Positions 21,690 through 33,500 are shown, counted from the first letter of the stretch. The stretch: DNA of 64,000 bases from Polytrichum commune (GCA_950295325.1 OX485803.1:12276001-12340000), one strand, 5' to 3'. A program made the numbers and translations. The notes: generated by a model not told the origin, from the letters alone.

Positions 21690-22960
21690 AATCTACATTC
21701 TAATCACTTAGTGGAACCCCCCTTTGGAACCCTAGGTAGTTGGCAAGCAAGAGTCGGAGGGGCTCCCCGTCATTCCGTTTTAGTATTTGAGGAAGATGGT
21801 TTTCGGGAGCATCATAAACTTCAACCTCCGTATCTTCGTCACCATCATCTTCCATACCTTTATTTTCAAACAAGACTATCATTGCCTCAAGGTCCTCACT
21901 CATTTATTTTCAACGGACATGGTGCGAAATTGTACAACTCATTATAACATCGGGCACGTACATAACATTCAGTTTGGGTTTTCCCAAGAATTCTCGCCAA
22001 TTTTTTTTAGAATTCCAAAGGCATTTCAACAACTCCCCTACCCCTATGCAAATTCTGATTATAAAGAGTCTCTTGGATAGTAGGGTTTTGGGCTCAATTT
22101 AGAACCATAAGCTATGGTAGCAAGGGATGGCTAGGATCCCTTAAGAAGTAAGGAGGAAACTCATTTGTACCTAAGGTTGTGTTAAAAACAAACCCGTTGT
22201 GACGCAATGGTATAGAGACGATCATCTAAACACGCAGGAGTCATTAGTAGAGCTCGATTATCAAGATTTATATATATATATATATTTCTAGAGTCCACTA
22301 TGGCTTAACAATTCAGGGTGAATCGATAGGTATTTAAATTTTAAAAAAATCTTCAGGCCCTACCTTAAGCTTGGATACAGATATTTGAGTGCCATGTATT
22401 GCACCAACCATAGATGGTAAGCCCCACATTGTCTTGAATTCATTTTGAATTCGTAAGAGATGTTGATTGGTAGGCCACAAAATCTCGTGCCACAATGCTA
22501 TATTAATGGCACGGTAGGTTTTGTGAATGACACTTGAAACAATAGATACACTCATTGCAAATAATTGTGAAAAACAAAGTCATACTTGAACCTTGGCATG
22601 ATTTGAATAGAGTGCAAGCAATCCTAACCACCGTGGGTATTGCAAGGCGGTACGTTATGTTATTCTTTTGGGAGTGGGAACGCAATAGGTTTGAGTGTCG
22701 ACGCACAAAGTCTTTGGTCATTCGGAAGAGCGATGATCACCTATCATCATCATACTCCTTGAAGACGAACTGTTAGAACCAAGTCATGGAACGTGGCTTC
22801 ACCCAATGTCCAAGTACATGGTCGTTGTTGAAAATTATTGTTGCATACTCTACAATAGTGCAAGGCTGCAACGGCAACACGATTTAATTGAGCCACATGA
22901 CAACCACCACCACCATCATCATCCAGTATAGGCACCCCCATCAATGAAGGCGCCTCGGTG
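21690..22960 (-). pseudogene. PIF/Harbinger (DDE_4) transposase remnant
   Basis: Minus-strand blocks in order: VAVAALHYCRVCNNNFQQ (about 22880-22820); then SVSIVSSVIHKTYRAI, ALWHEILWPTNQHLLRIQNE and GLPSMVGAIHGTQI (22555-22380). The last is the first catalytic block, normally GAIDGTH; the aspartate has become histidine, so the enzyme could not be active. Further on, a C-terminal piece reads ILGKTQTECYVRARCYNELY (about 21990-21930), then an acidic frame MSEDLEAMIVLFENKG (21903-21700). The centre of the catalytic domain between about 22330 and 22090 is missing and replaced by unrelated DNA. No matching ORF1 is adjacent. Confidence 0.8.
22190..22275 (+). mobile_element. Possible tRNA-derived SINE head
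   Basis: TGACGCAATGGT (22200-22211) resembles a pol III box A, and GAGCTCGATTA (22250-22260) a decayed box B, 45 bp apart, followed by a (TA)n tail. It lies in the gap of the PIF transposase remnant. No second copy in this window, so the call is tentative. Confidence 0.3.
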
Positions 22961-24560
22961 ATGAATTGAACTGCAAGGATTGTAAAAGAGATTCTTCGAC
23001 GTTGACAAGAATGATAAGCATTGCCAACACAAATGATACGAAGGCGCTAGGATCCTCCAAGCCAGCCATTACTGCAAACAGCTACAAATGAATCACATGA
23101 TTTTTTTCACTTTAAGTCTTAAAGTTTAAGATGTACATGAAACAATATCAAGAAATGCAAAAACAGTAGGTGGCAGAGAATTCACCGGTAGGTAATTTCT
23201 CCAAGATGAGTGAGAGTATGTGAATATCAGGTATGTGATTAGGAAGAGACTGTGGATGGTGAAGCATCGACACCGAGGGAAGGTCACAAAATGAACTTAA
23301 ATTTATGTGCTATGAATGTGTATGGACAGTTTATCATGATCTGTAGTTGGATGGTAGGCCCCTGGTTTAGCTTACAGCGGGCATTGAAAAACCTACAATT
23401 TTTTCTCCTTGTACCCGAAACGATGGTTGCAAGTTGGATGCAAGTACTGGAGGTAATTGGCAACAACTGAATAAACGTGGGAAATTTGAGATTGAGGAAT
23501 CCCAGCCGATGCATGTGTTGGAGGTGAGACATGGTTATGAGCAGCAGAGGGACATTTGTTGCACTGAGGTTAGATTCTGTGCAACCTGATTGCAGACGAT
23601 TCGATGCATTTCGGCAGTGAGGTGGGTTTTTGAAATAACTTCGGGGCTGCTCGGTTTGAGTAGCTGGGATGCATTTGGTTGGGATTCGAGAGGGGATTAA
23701 ACACAGTACGGGAATGGCATTCACCTGTTGCAATTGCTCACCGACACTGCTGTTGTTGCTTTCGAAATACAGCAGAGAGAATTTTTTTTAACCTGCGACA
23801 ATGGATCACGCGTGTTCGATACGGATACTGGTTTAAGGACATGCATGTGCCGGTGTCTGAAGCTTTTATTAGTCGGGCGAGGTGACAGGGCATTGGACTG
23901 GGGAAAAAGAGGAAATAGAAGCCAGATTTGCGGAGGAAGTATCGCATTATTCTGAGGAGGGGCAACGTACCTTTCGGATGCTGGTTGGCAGTATGACATC
24001 GTGCAGGTGTGTGCGCAAATGAAGGGTGAATGCGATTGCCTGTGATTGTCCTGGTGAGCAGTGTTCAAGATTGAAGCCCTCATATGAGTCTCATTTTGAA
24101 GGGCTCTCAAATTTCACAGTTGTTCAGTTGAAGGGCTCATTCAATCTAAGAATATAGAAATGAAATACAAAACTCATAATGAAGTTGTGCATGGATTATA
24201 TAGTACATGTTTCTAGTACAATGTGAAGAATGGAAAATCAACCATCTAACTCCACTTCTTGTAGTGACAATGCCCTACGCTTGTTGGTTCTTGTGGCGGG
24301 CATATTACATCGAGAACTTCAAATGACGTCTTCATTTTCAATTTGGGGTTGCGTTTTGAAAAGTTGTTTTGAGAGAGGTATATTTTGAAGGGCCAAATCA
24401 CTGCTGGTGAGGCTCCTCCATGTGCGTGTGCTGAGCGAGATATCGACAGTCGAGGCCTTGGTGTGTAGATAGAGCTTGACCATGTAAGAAGGTGGGTTAA
24501 TCGGTAAGCTGAGACATGCACATGTGGCATCATCGATAAAGATAAAACGACAACGGCCAA
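22960..24560. other. No gene seen
   Basis: Frames up to 149 residues (minus, 23284-23733) show no recognised domain and composition unlike the two real genes. GAAGGGCTC occurs twice, at about 24098 and 24131. This may be the 5' part of the PIF element whose transposase lies at 21690-22960. Confidence 0.4.
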
Positions 24561-24561
24561 G

Positions 24562-24790
24562 CAATGATCGGGGAGAACCGGCAGTTAGTTACAAATGAAC
24601 TGGTTGAATTTGAGAAATAACCGGTTGAAGTTGGGGACTGTAGGAAAATTACCGATCATTTTAGAGGAATTTATAGAAGAATATACCCCATTTTAATAAA
24701 GGAAAACTGGAGAATGTCAACATGTAACCGGTTGGACTTGCAAACACTAGGATCTCAACTGATTATGCCCAAAAATCTCCCGGATCACTG
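24562..24790 (+). mobile_element. hAT-like MITE, CAATGATCGGGGAG ends, copy 1
   Basis: Starts CAATGATCGGGGAGAACCGG and ends CTCCCGGATCACTG; the reverse complement of the end is CAGTGATCCGGGAG. The interior repeats AACCGGTTGA-type words and ends with CTAGGATCTCAACTGATTAT. Length 229 bp. The 8-bp flanks (CGGCCAAG and CAGCAAGT) agree at only four positions, so the target duplication has decayed or the border is uncertain. Confidence 0.85.
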
Positions 24791-24994
24791 CAGCAAGTGA
24801 AGGAAAATGGCTGTGTTAATATGCCCAGATTTCTAAGTGTCGGGAGATATCTCAACCGAGCCTGCACTCGGTATGAATGAGGCTGGTTCCGGTCTGCTAG
24901 CAAAGCAAATTTTAGGTTAAGAACACGGTTTTACATAAAGCCAGGTGAGGATGGGCCATTAGGCTAGAATCTCAAGTACATACACTATGGATTT

Positions 24995-25077
24995 GGGCGA
25001 ACCAACCCATACATTTGTTTCTTGTTGGATGCCTAAATCCTTGCCTCCAAGGAACTAGTTTACGGGTTGGTTTGCCC
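24995..25077. mobile_element. 83-bp mini-MITE, copy 2
   Basis: GGGCGAACCAACCCATACA at the left and, reverse-complemented, GGGCAAACCAACCCGTAAAC at the right form a TIR of about 17 bp. It matches 8631-8713 over all 83 bp. Confidence 0.8.
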
Positions 25078-25802
25078 TAGCCATACGCTATGTACATAAG
25101 GTTAGAAGTTATACATGTCTCGTTGTGTTGTGTGTGCACTTTCACTTGCACAAAAGAACTTGTTGTGGCTAACTTAACCTACACAAGCACACTCTGAGCA
25201 TTAAGGGTGAGTTTTCATGTAGGCCAGTCGCCTATCATAATTGTGACCTCATGACACTTGGCGTTCAAGTGCACTTACTAATGTAATGTCTTGGCATGAG
25301 CATGTTCAATAGTGTTATGAGGTGCATGCCTTTGGTACACAATGGTCTACAAGTTCACCAAAGTGTACACAAATGACACTTGCTATTAGTATGCTCAAAA
25401 ATATCTTCCTCCTGCATATTAGAATGCAAACACATGGCACTTGCCATTAGTACACTCAAAAATATGTTTCCCTTGCATACTAAAAATGCAAGACTACTCT
25501 CTAACGCACAATATCCCAGTGTGCTACTCTAAATGTCACAAGGTAGATATTTTTTCACTTCAAGAAGTTGCTTACGTTGACAAATGGAATCATGTTGACA
25601 ATTAGCAGGCATGACACTTTGAGACCTCTAAGCATCTAGTTTAGGCCCTCCGCAAATAGTGTACGTGACACTAAATACCATAAACATTGTACTAAGTTGC
25701 ATACCAGTGCTTTATGGAACCGAAACTCCCCTGTGCATTATGCTACTCACATTTCGAATATCATAAGCCTGTGACTATTCATTGTAGAATAGTACCCACC
25801 GG

Positions 25803-26023
25803 TACACCACTTATAATATTTATTGTCACATACTAGTTGGAGTTACATTGTGCTATGACGTTTTACTATGGATCTCATTTTCTACCAAAAAAGGTCAAAT
25901 TGGTTGTTTGGACACTATATAACATTAACATCTCTACTTGGTAAAAATTTACATAAAAAAATAATTGTTATAGCAATGTGTAACTCCGAATAGTAAGTGA
26001 CACTAAATGCCATAAACGGTGTA
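25803..26023. mobile_element. MITE of the TACAC...TTTAGTGTCACTT family, nested in the foldback loop
   Basis: Left TACACCACTTATAATATTTA and right, reverse-complemented, TACACCGTTTATGGCATTTA; both run on through GTCAC-TACTA-T-GGAGTTACA and TTGCTA or TGCTA. It is 221 bp, the same length as the copy at 2441-2661. Confidence 0.8.
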
Positions 26024-26580
26024 GTTAGTCATCGATTCATAAAATTCAATTAAATGCAGTAGACTGAAGAGGATGTTTCATGCTTTTGTATATTGCCTCA
26101 ACTGTTGTATGCCTTGCTCGTCATTGTCTACATGGCCCAACTGTCGGTTACTTTTTGCAAATGAAAGAATTTACTATGGTGGTTTTGTAGGGTCAACTAC
26201 CTCCTTTACCTTCTGGAAAAGGGAACATGCTATCAAGGATGAGTAAATGTTATGGCTCGGTTGTGCATAAGGGTTACCATACCATAATTGATTGATCATC
26301 TAGGAGCATAAGGGTTATGGGAACTTGTCACAATGTTTCAGTTGTGTAGGTGTAAAATCGTCCATAATTCCAAGAGAGAGTATGCTAACCCTAGTTGTTG
26401 GCATGAATGAGGAGGGCTAACTCAACCCATGAGCTGATCGGTTATGTCTGAGAACCAACTTGAGGAGGTTGATGACTTGCTGCTCCAACAGATCATCGTC
26501 CACGCTCCTCTTGATGATTCTCTAGTTTGGAGCTAACTCTTTTAGGGGAGACAAGGTCTAACCATGTACCGAAAAAATGT

Positions 26581-26650
26581 GAAACGTTGTGCATGTATAC
26601 TAGACTACATGTGAAATGTTGTGCATGTATACTAAACTACATCTGAAATG
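26581..26650. repeat. Tandem duplication, ~34-bp unit
   Basis: GTTGTGCATGTATACTA occurs twice (about 26585 and 26618), each followed by -ACTACAT-TGAAAT. Confidence 0.8.
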
Positions 26651-27189
26651 CACAGTATAAATAATCAACATCAATAATGGTTTCAAAGAATCTACTCATG
26701 GACCTCGATTTTGTAACACCAATCAACTGCATCGTTTTTAGTATTTAGTGTCACATACATTGTTTGCGAAGGGCCTAAACTAGATGCCTAGAGGTCTCAA
26801 AGTGTCATGCCCGCTAATTGCCGATATGATTCCATTCGTCAACAAAAGCAACTTCTTGAAGTGAAAAAATATATTTATTATGACATTTAGAGTAGGACAT
26901 TGGGATACGTTAGATGATAGTCTTGCATTTTAGCATGCAAGGGGAAGATATTTTTGAGCGTACTAATGGCAAGTGTCATGTCTTTACTTTTTAGTATGCA
27001 AGAGGAAGATATTCTTCATCGTACCAATGGCAATTCGTGTACATATCTTAGTCAACTTCCCGATCATTATGTGACATAGGCATGCACCTCGTAACACTAT
27101 TGAACGTACCCATGCCAAGATATCAGTAAGCACACTTGAACACCAAGTGTCATGTGTTCACACTTACGCTAAAATTGTTGATCATGAAC

Positions 27190-27871
27190 ATAACTTAGCA
27201 AACGCTTCAAAACAGAGTAAGTGACACTATCACGCATGTGACACTAAATTTCATAAAATGGTGTGTTGATACTCGGTGGGTACCACAAGGTGGGAGAGTC
27301 TGTGTGTATTTGAGTTATTATTTGGGCAATATCATTCTGAACCATATTCATACCGAGGAAATGTTACCTTAGTATGAAGTCTTTTGTATGGTACATAGAC
27401 CCGAATGATATCGAAAACAAACATACCTTCAAAAGCACTTACCCTATTGGTATCAAAAGAATGTAGACTCTTGATTAAATAAACCCAAACCAATAAGAAC
27501 ATTGCATGAATCTAAGTTCCATATGTCCAAAATTCATGTATAAATCTATTTTTAACTTCATACCATGTTGTTGTTATCGAATATAGCAACTCTTGGTTTG
27601 AATGTGCATAAATGTGGATATCATTCGATGTTGTTGGAGTTGTTGGTTGTACGTCACCTCCAGATATTTGAACACAAAATTATTGGTATGAATTCGACAG
27701 TCGATGTCAACGAGTTATGGGGTTGTTGATGGATTCGGTGACTAGTAGATGGCACCTTGATCTAGACCAATTCATAGCAGACTCAAGTTTCAAGGTGTGC
27801 CGAATGATGGGCTGCAAATTCCATCATGATGCACATGAGAGTCAATCGTTGAGTTCTCATAGACACCCCAA
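27190..27871. other. No gene seen
   Basis: Contains another GTGACACTAAATTTCATAAA word near 27239, related to the ends of the neighbouring elements. No domain recognised. Confidence 0.5.
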
Positions 27872-28259
27872 GGGTCGGTTTAGATTACAATGAAGGAGTG
27901 CATTGGTTGGTCAATAATTTTCAGCCCAAGGCCATGTTATTTGAGACAACGATTGGTATGGTGGAGAAGATGGGGAAGATAATAAAGGAAAATGTCTTCA
28001 GTTGGAGTTCTCCGGAGGCCAAGTCTCTTATCTGAAGGTTAGAGGTTGTCCAAGAAACCTGACCTCTGGAGAACTTCCCTAGTAAAAAATGTTGCCATGT
28101 TAGTAGCCATGTCATTTTGTCATTCATGCGTGAAGTTCCCCACCAGAGAAGTCTTGGGCGTAGTGTAAACCCTAGCCGGTGAAGAACCAATTTTGTTGTC
28201 AATCATATCCTCTAAACTTCTTGACATGTGCATTTCTTCACCGTAGTCTAAACTAGCCC
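27872..28259. mobile_element. Tourist-like MITE, GGGTCGGTTTAGATTAC ends
   Basis: Left GGGTCGGTTTAGATTACAAT and reverse-complemented right GGGCTAGTTTAGACTACGGT agree at most positions, both leading into GAAG. It is 388 bp. Part of the body (TGGAGTTCTCCGGAGGCCAA at about 27993) is shared with 60017-60190. It lies only 6 bp from the next MITE. Confidence 0.7.
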
Positions 28260-28265
28260 TTAAAG

Positions 28266-28470
28266 CAATCTCTGGGGAGATTTTTGGACATAATCGGTCA
28301 AGATCCTAGTGTTTCCGAGTCCAACCAATTACATGTTGTGATCATTTGGTTTTTCTTTAATGATTTAGAGGTATGTTCCATAGATTCTTTAAAATGATTG
28401 GTAAATTTCCTGAAGTCTTGAACCTCAATCAGTTCATCTGTGACAAGTGCTCGATTCTCCCCATTTATTG
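28266..28470 (-). mobile_element. hAT-like MITE, copy 2, inverted
   Basis: The plus strand starts CAATCTCTGGGGAGATTTTT and ends TTCTCCCCATTTATTG. It is the reverse complement of the family at 24562, with GATCCTAGTGTTT-CGAGTCCAA and GGTAAATTTCCTGAAGTCTT recognisable. The 8-bp flanks CCTTAAAG and ACTACAAG agree at five positions. Confidence 0.8.
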
Positions 28471-28893
28471 ACTACAAGCACAGTGGCAGACCTCACCATA
28501 TGGAGAGGTATCAAGAGTGTATATGTGTATGCAAGAGCAACAACATTTTGGATTGAGTTTTATTGTAAGGGGATATATAGACACTACGATTTTTTAGCAT
28601 ATTTTCTACATTGTGCTTATTTAATTGCCTAGTGACACTCAGTGTCACAGTATAGTCCAACTGTAATATAGGTATTTATGTTACATTTCCATTGTTTCCA
28701 ACAATTTTGTTCTATTTTAGAAATGACTCAAGAGTCTACTCAGGAATCATTGTGCCTTTCATCCTAAGCTATCTCACATAACATTGCTCGGCTAGATGGA
28801 GCATGTTTGGTGGAGCACGGTATCGCTAGCAATGAAACCTGACAATAATTGATATTAGGTTGAATCTTAGAACTATCTCTCATCTTCGTCTTA

Positions 28894-29293
28894 GGGTGAG
28901 TTTCATGTAGGTCACTAGCTCACTATATTCTAGATAATAGTGGGTTGGAGGTGTTTGCATGTAGATAAGCACAAAATGTCATCCAATCACATTTTGGTGG
29001 TTCACTTGAATGCGGAGGGCCGAGGAAATGGGCTGCTAGACTTTCATCCACTCACTAAAGAATCTTGAACCTACAAGTGTTGGTCACCAAAGGATTGAAG
29101 AATGTTTTTAGGAGGATGAGGAGGTTTTAACCTAGAGGGGGAGGTTTAATAGGTGGGCTTGAATTTGAGAAGATGGGAGTAACTAGTTGGCACATACGAA
29201 CCCTACCACACCAAATTCCCTCTACATTCGGGTGGGTTTGTCCTTATCTGCACTAGAATCTGGTGGGTAAGTGGCCTACATGGAAACTCACCC
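28894..29293. mobile_element. Tourist-like MITE, GGGTGAGTTTCATGTAGG ends, TTA duplication
   Basis: The left GGGTGAGTTTCATGTAGGTC and reverse-complemented right GGGTGAGTTTCCATGTAGGC agree, and the similarity continues to CTAG about 45 bp in. TTA flanks both sides (28891-28893 and 29294-29296), as expected for PIF/Harbinger-type transposition. It is 400 bp, non-coding. A solo end of the same family (TAAGGGTGAGTTTTCATGTA) lies at 25202-25221, and a 132-bp relative at 41566-41697. Confidence 0.9.
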
Positions 29294-29469
29294 TTAGGTC
29301 ACAACATTTGTCTAGAAGGTCTCAGAATAAATGAACCAAATTCGACACGGGTGAATATTCTCCACTAAAATATTAGTGAATAGATACGAGGGTTGTAGAA
29401 TGTTATGCACCTTTCAAAAAAACACCTTGGTCCTTGAAGGGTTGAGTTGCTTATGTATCTAATATAATG

Positions 29470-29510
29470 GAAGAGATGGTGGTAGTGGTGGTGGTGGTGG
29501 TGGTGAGGTT
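29470..29510. repeat. Microsatellite (GGT)n
   Basis: About nine GGT/GGTGGT units between 29474 and 29505. The 92-residue minus frame through it (29459-29737) is low complexity at its end and has no recognised domain. Confidence 0.9.
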
Positions 29511-29754
29511 GTCGCCCCATTGTTTCTAGCGCGCTTGCCTAAAAAAACAACAAACTTCCAAAGAAAGAATATCATAAGCACAACTTTCAACCCAAAACAA
29601 ACATGTGACAAAAGACAGAGGAGGGAAATGAGGAAGGAAGGGGGACTATAAGTGCAAAAACTACGTATAGTGGTGAAAACTAGGGAGAGGTGACGGGCAC
29701 ATAGCCAAGGTGACAACATGACATGGGCAAATAGCAAAAAATAGGACTAATTTT

Positions 29755-29784
29755 TTATTACTATTACTATTACTATTACTATTT
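29755..29784. repeat. Microsatellite (ATTACT)n
   Basis: Five units of TATTACTAT-type sequence. Confidence 0.85.
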
Positions 29785-31186
29785 TAGTTGGTTAAAGCAC
29801 TCCATGAGGCATGATGAGTGATCATGAAGGCTTATGTGCATGGCATGGACATACATGCATATGACATGTATGCCCGGGCATGAGAGGCATACCATTGCAT
29901 GGTGGGATGGGGTTGGGTTCATTCATGATATCAATTCATATGCATGGGTGCAACAAAATTGGGATGACATGGGTCCAACCTTGAAAGGAGGCAATTGCAT
30001 TTTCAACACTTGGCCAACAACACATGAAACCTTGTAAGTGTGCTTGGTACCATCTCTTCAACTTTCTATTGAATACTTCTCCCATCTAGCAGGTGGGAAT
30101 CAAGTATAAGTAAATGAATGATAGGAGGTAGGGAGGGCCAATTGGGCATCAGAAGGAGAGTTGCATGGGGAGTAGGTGGATGATATTTTACGGCCTAGTC
30201 ACATCGTTATGTTAGGCATGTGGGCCTTATGTGGACAATTTTCTTAATTGGACACTTATGTTTGAGTGGTATAGGGGAAGCCATGTTGTTAAGAATGACC
30301 ATCAAAAAGACATGTAACACGATGAAATGATTTTTTGTGTTCTAAATATTGACACCATCATAAGTCCAGTAGGTAAACAAATGAGACAATCATTGTGAGT
30401 CTTCAAAGAGAAAGAGAGAATTCACTTTGATCTCTTATAAAGCCTCAATTGAGAATCTAAGACTTGAAATGATAATCTATCAATTGCTACCGACTGAGAC
30501 AATTCCCAATCCAATCCAAGAACTGAAATTGTCTTTGACGTTGGAAGTGTCACCATTACGCCACACACCTAATATGAAAAGGGTGCAATCATATTTTGTA
30601 TTTCATATGAAAGAATGAGTGTTGCAGTGTATGTGGATACAAGTTCCAATGTGATCCTCCCATGAGAATTTGGTCAAAGCAATGGTTGCATATAAACCTA
30701 CTTTCCATCCATCCAAACTAAAACTTGGGACATTACAAGTTTGACATCAACTGCAATAGTTTTACTATACTAATTTGGGGTCTCTAATACTAATTCTAAT
30801 GTCAAGTTCATTGTGTATATAAACACTATGGGTTATGCTTCCACATTGACTTCACATGCAAAAATTTCATGGAACCTTGGAATTTTATTGGCTTTGTTCA
30901 CTAGGGCAAAGTCTAAGCAATGACACCCCATCAACAACATATGAAGGTTCAATGTACTATCTACAACCCTTTCCACACTCATATTTTGCAACGGATACAT
31001 GAGAAAGCCATGGTTTGTCAAACCTCTAAGACTCACCATCATAGGGGTCAAAATTCACACCACATGGACAAAGGGGTTTTAGACCCACACATAGTTCTTA
31101 TAATTCTTTTAGAAGCATTATTTTCTAACAAGCAAGCAAGGAAGCAAGCAAACAAACAAAAACTAACTAACTAACTAACTATTCTT
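29785..31186. other. No gene seen
   Basis: CATG-rich DNA near 29830-29905 (CATGGCATGGACATACATGC). GCAAGCAAGGAAGCAAGCAA and CTAACTAACTAACTAACTA tracts lie at about 31131-31180. No domain recognised. Confidence 0.5.
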
Positions 31187-31576
31187 AGATGCTTATGGGG
31201 TGTGAATTTTTCAGACCCGTATGCCCATGGGTGGGTGAGGTTTTCAAACCCCTTGTGGCTTAATAAGGTGTGGATGGGATTTAAAAATTTGGGCATATAA
31301 TTCTTATAGTATATTTTACTTTCTATATTTGTATATGTATCAGGTTTTGTTCTTAGATCTAGTAGATCTTCTATATGAAATTGAAGGTTATGGGGTCTAA
31401 ACTTTTAAACTCCTTATGCCAATGGGGTGTGAATTTTGCAAACCCATATGCTCATGGGTGTGTAAATGTTTCATACCCCTATGCTCACGGGGGTTTGAAT
31501 TTTCTAACGTTTTATGACTCAATGAGGTGTGAATGGGGTTGAAAAATTTGGGCATGTAGTTTTTATAATTATTATA
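31187..31576. repeat. Two clusters of ~35-bp units with ATGCYC hairpins
   Basis: Units such as ACCCATATGCTCATGGGT, ACCCGTATGCCCATGGGT and a CCCCTATGCTCACGGGG version recur at 31214, 31440 and 31475. Each can fold with ATGCYC in the loop. Both clusters end with AAAAATTTGGGCAT (31284 and 31542), so a block of about 230-bp offset has been duplicated. Confidence 0.7.
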
Positions 31577-31578
31577 GT

Positions 31579-31580
<2 letters not shown>

Positions 31581-31619
<39 letters not shown>
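31581..31619. repeat. Microsatellite (CT)n
   Basis: About 19 CT units. Confidence 0.95.
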
Positions 31620-32059
31620 GTTCTTGCTTTAAACCAAGTGTTCGCTCTAGGACCATGAACCCTCACTTTATACACCTTGTAAATACTTCATTTTTTGTTA
31701 TAAATATAATAAAAAAAAAGAAGGACGATGAGTCATGAAATATATCTTATATACACATGGAAAGAAAATGTAATTACCATGTGAATTAAGTTTTCATGAG
31801 TATGGATGAATGGAACAAAGTAACCAGGGCTAAGGACGTGAAGCACGTTTTTAACCCATGGTGAACTTAGGGTTGGCAGAACTTACCACGGGTAAGATCT
31901 TCAATATAAACCCTCAAACCCTAAAAGAGGCTCTTTTTTACCATTCACACAAGAGCTTGGTGCGGTAACTTAGTGCACACTTACTGGGATACTAGATACG
32001 TGTGTTAAGAAGAGGATACTAGAGCTATTCACCAAGCGGAGTATTCTACTTGTGGTGAT

Positions 32060-32270
32060 ACACTCATGGCTAAGGAACAGGTTTGAACACCCATTTGACA
32101 TTGTGTAATGAGTGTTACCATTTGAAGTACTATTATGCATTTGATGTAAGTTTTATGTGTGCGACATGGATAACAACTGGGTTCTGCTGTTATTTACCTC
32201 GTGTACGTAACTAATCCTCAATTATTTGTTGGTTGGTTGCATGGGCACAGGTGAGGCAGACCCTTCACAC
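32060..32270. repeat. Direct repeat, copy 1 of a pair 1.27 kb apart
   Basis: TGGCTAAGGAACA, GACATGGATAACAACTGGGT and GAGGCAGACCCTTCACA recur in order at 33308-33500 (CTAAGGAACA, GGCATAGATAACAATTGGGT, GAGGCAGATCCTTCACA). No coding content seen. Terminal repeats of a decayed element are possible. Confidence 0.65.
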
Positions 32271-33307
32271 TCTCAATACAATGATGTATTGTGACTATGA
32301 CATATTATGCATTTCTTTTGGTTAAGACTACTAGGCATATACCCTGGTATGTATTCCATATGTATAGTAGATAGGTTACTTATATGTTGGAGCAAGGCAT
32401 GAGGATAGGTGATTAAATCTACCAAGGTATGGAATAGTCAGCCACAGTTTGTTATCAATACTTATGAACAATATATGAATACTGAAACCCTAAGTATAAA
32501 ACAAATACTTATGAGGCACAGTATGACATGAAGTAGCATGTTTATGTTGGTTACATACAATTAGGCATGGATACAAACACTATGCATTATGCATTGTTAG
32601 CATTAAGGTATTGTATAGGAAGGGTATGGTTTGAAAGACTGAGTGGTAAGAGGGTTCCCACCCACCCACCCTTGCAAAGCAGTGAGGAAGATGTTGAAGG
32701 ATTAAGCCTCTGAAAAGAGGAAGTTCAAGCTTTGCATAAAGCATTGATCACTATATTCGTTAATTTGGGACTTTTTCGGCATTTTGAGACAGTTACAAAT
32801 ATAAGAACATGGATAAAATCACATAGATATTGGAGAATGTTGTAAGATGCAAATACTTCGAAGCGGGTGTTCATATCAAGGACCCAATTAAGAACTCATA
32901 TCAAGATGGTTTAGGTAGGACGACCCAAACATTAGACCATGTTGTTGTGGTCCATATATTAATTTGAGACAAGAGAAAGTCAGCTCCCTCCATACTATGT
33001 TTTTACTTAAGCCTTAATGAACTGACACGGTAACAAAATATAACCCCAAAGAAAAATACTTTAGGGTTGGGTAAAAGCTACCTAACAAATACCCACCATA
33101 GATCTAGTATGCTAAAATCTATGGTCAAGAATGGTTACCTAATCCTATATCAAGTGAAAGGAAACATATGAACCTTCTTTCAAAGGTTATGCTGCAAGTG
33201 GTTGTTTACCCTAAGTAACTTCTAGGATTAGTGTAAGTGGTGTGGACTAGTAAAAGTGGGAGGTGTATGTAGCCTTCCACACATTTCGGTCAGATAAGGT
33301 TCAAATG

Positions 33308-33500
33308 GCTAAGGAACACATAGAATACTCATTGGTAATGTATGTATTCTTCGTTATGAAATGTATGATTATGCCGTACATGTTTGTGTGGCATAGATAA
33401 CAATTGGGTTCTACTAATATTCACCTCATGTTCGTTACTTACCCTCTCTATGGATTTGGTTGGTGACATGAGCATAGGGGAGGCAGATCCTTCACAATTT
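33308..33500. repeat. Direct repeat, copy 2
   Basis: Partner of 32060-32270, at roughly 75 percent identity by eye. The intervening DNA (32270-33308) and the DNA on to 34025 show no gene. Confidence 0.65.

Larger units (their letters stand above)
25235..27185. mobile_element. Foldback-type element with ~450-bp inverted arms
   Basis: The left arm (about 25245-25690) is the inverted copy of the right arm (about 26730-27165). Matching words include CATGACACTTGGCGTTCAAG against CATGACACTTGGTGTTCAAG (arm outer ends), TTGCATACTAAAAATGCAAG, CACTTCAAGAAGTTGCTT and GACACTTTGAGACCTCTA. The loop is about 1 kb. No transposase frame remains. A nested MITE lies in the loop (25803-26023). The inner arm edges carry GTGACACTAAATAC, a word also found in the TIR of that MITE family. 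Long arms could mean a MULE-like or Foldback element; flanking duplications could not be set. Confidence 0.85.

Noticed and set aside
23284-23733. 149-residue minus-strand frame as a gene
   Set aside because: No motif, low-complexity Ser/Thr/Ile content and no supporting splice or family signal.
31397-31675. Arg/Glu repeat frame
   Set aside because: Pure product of the (CT)n microsatellite.
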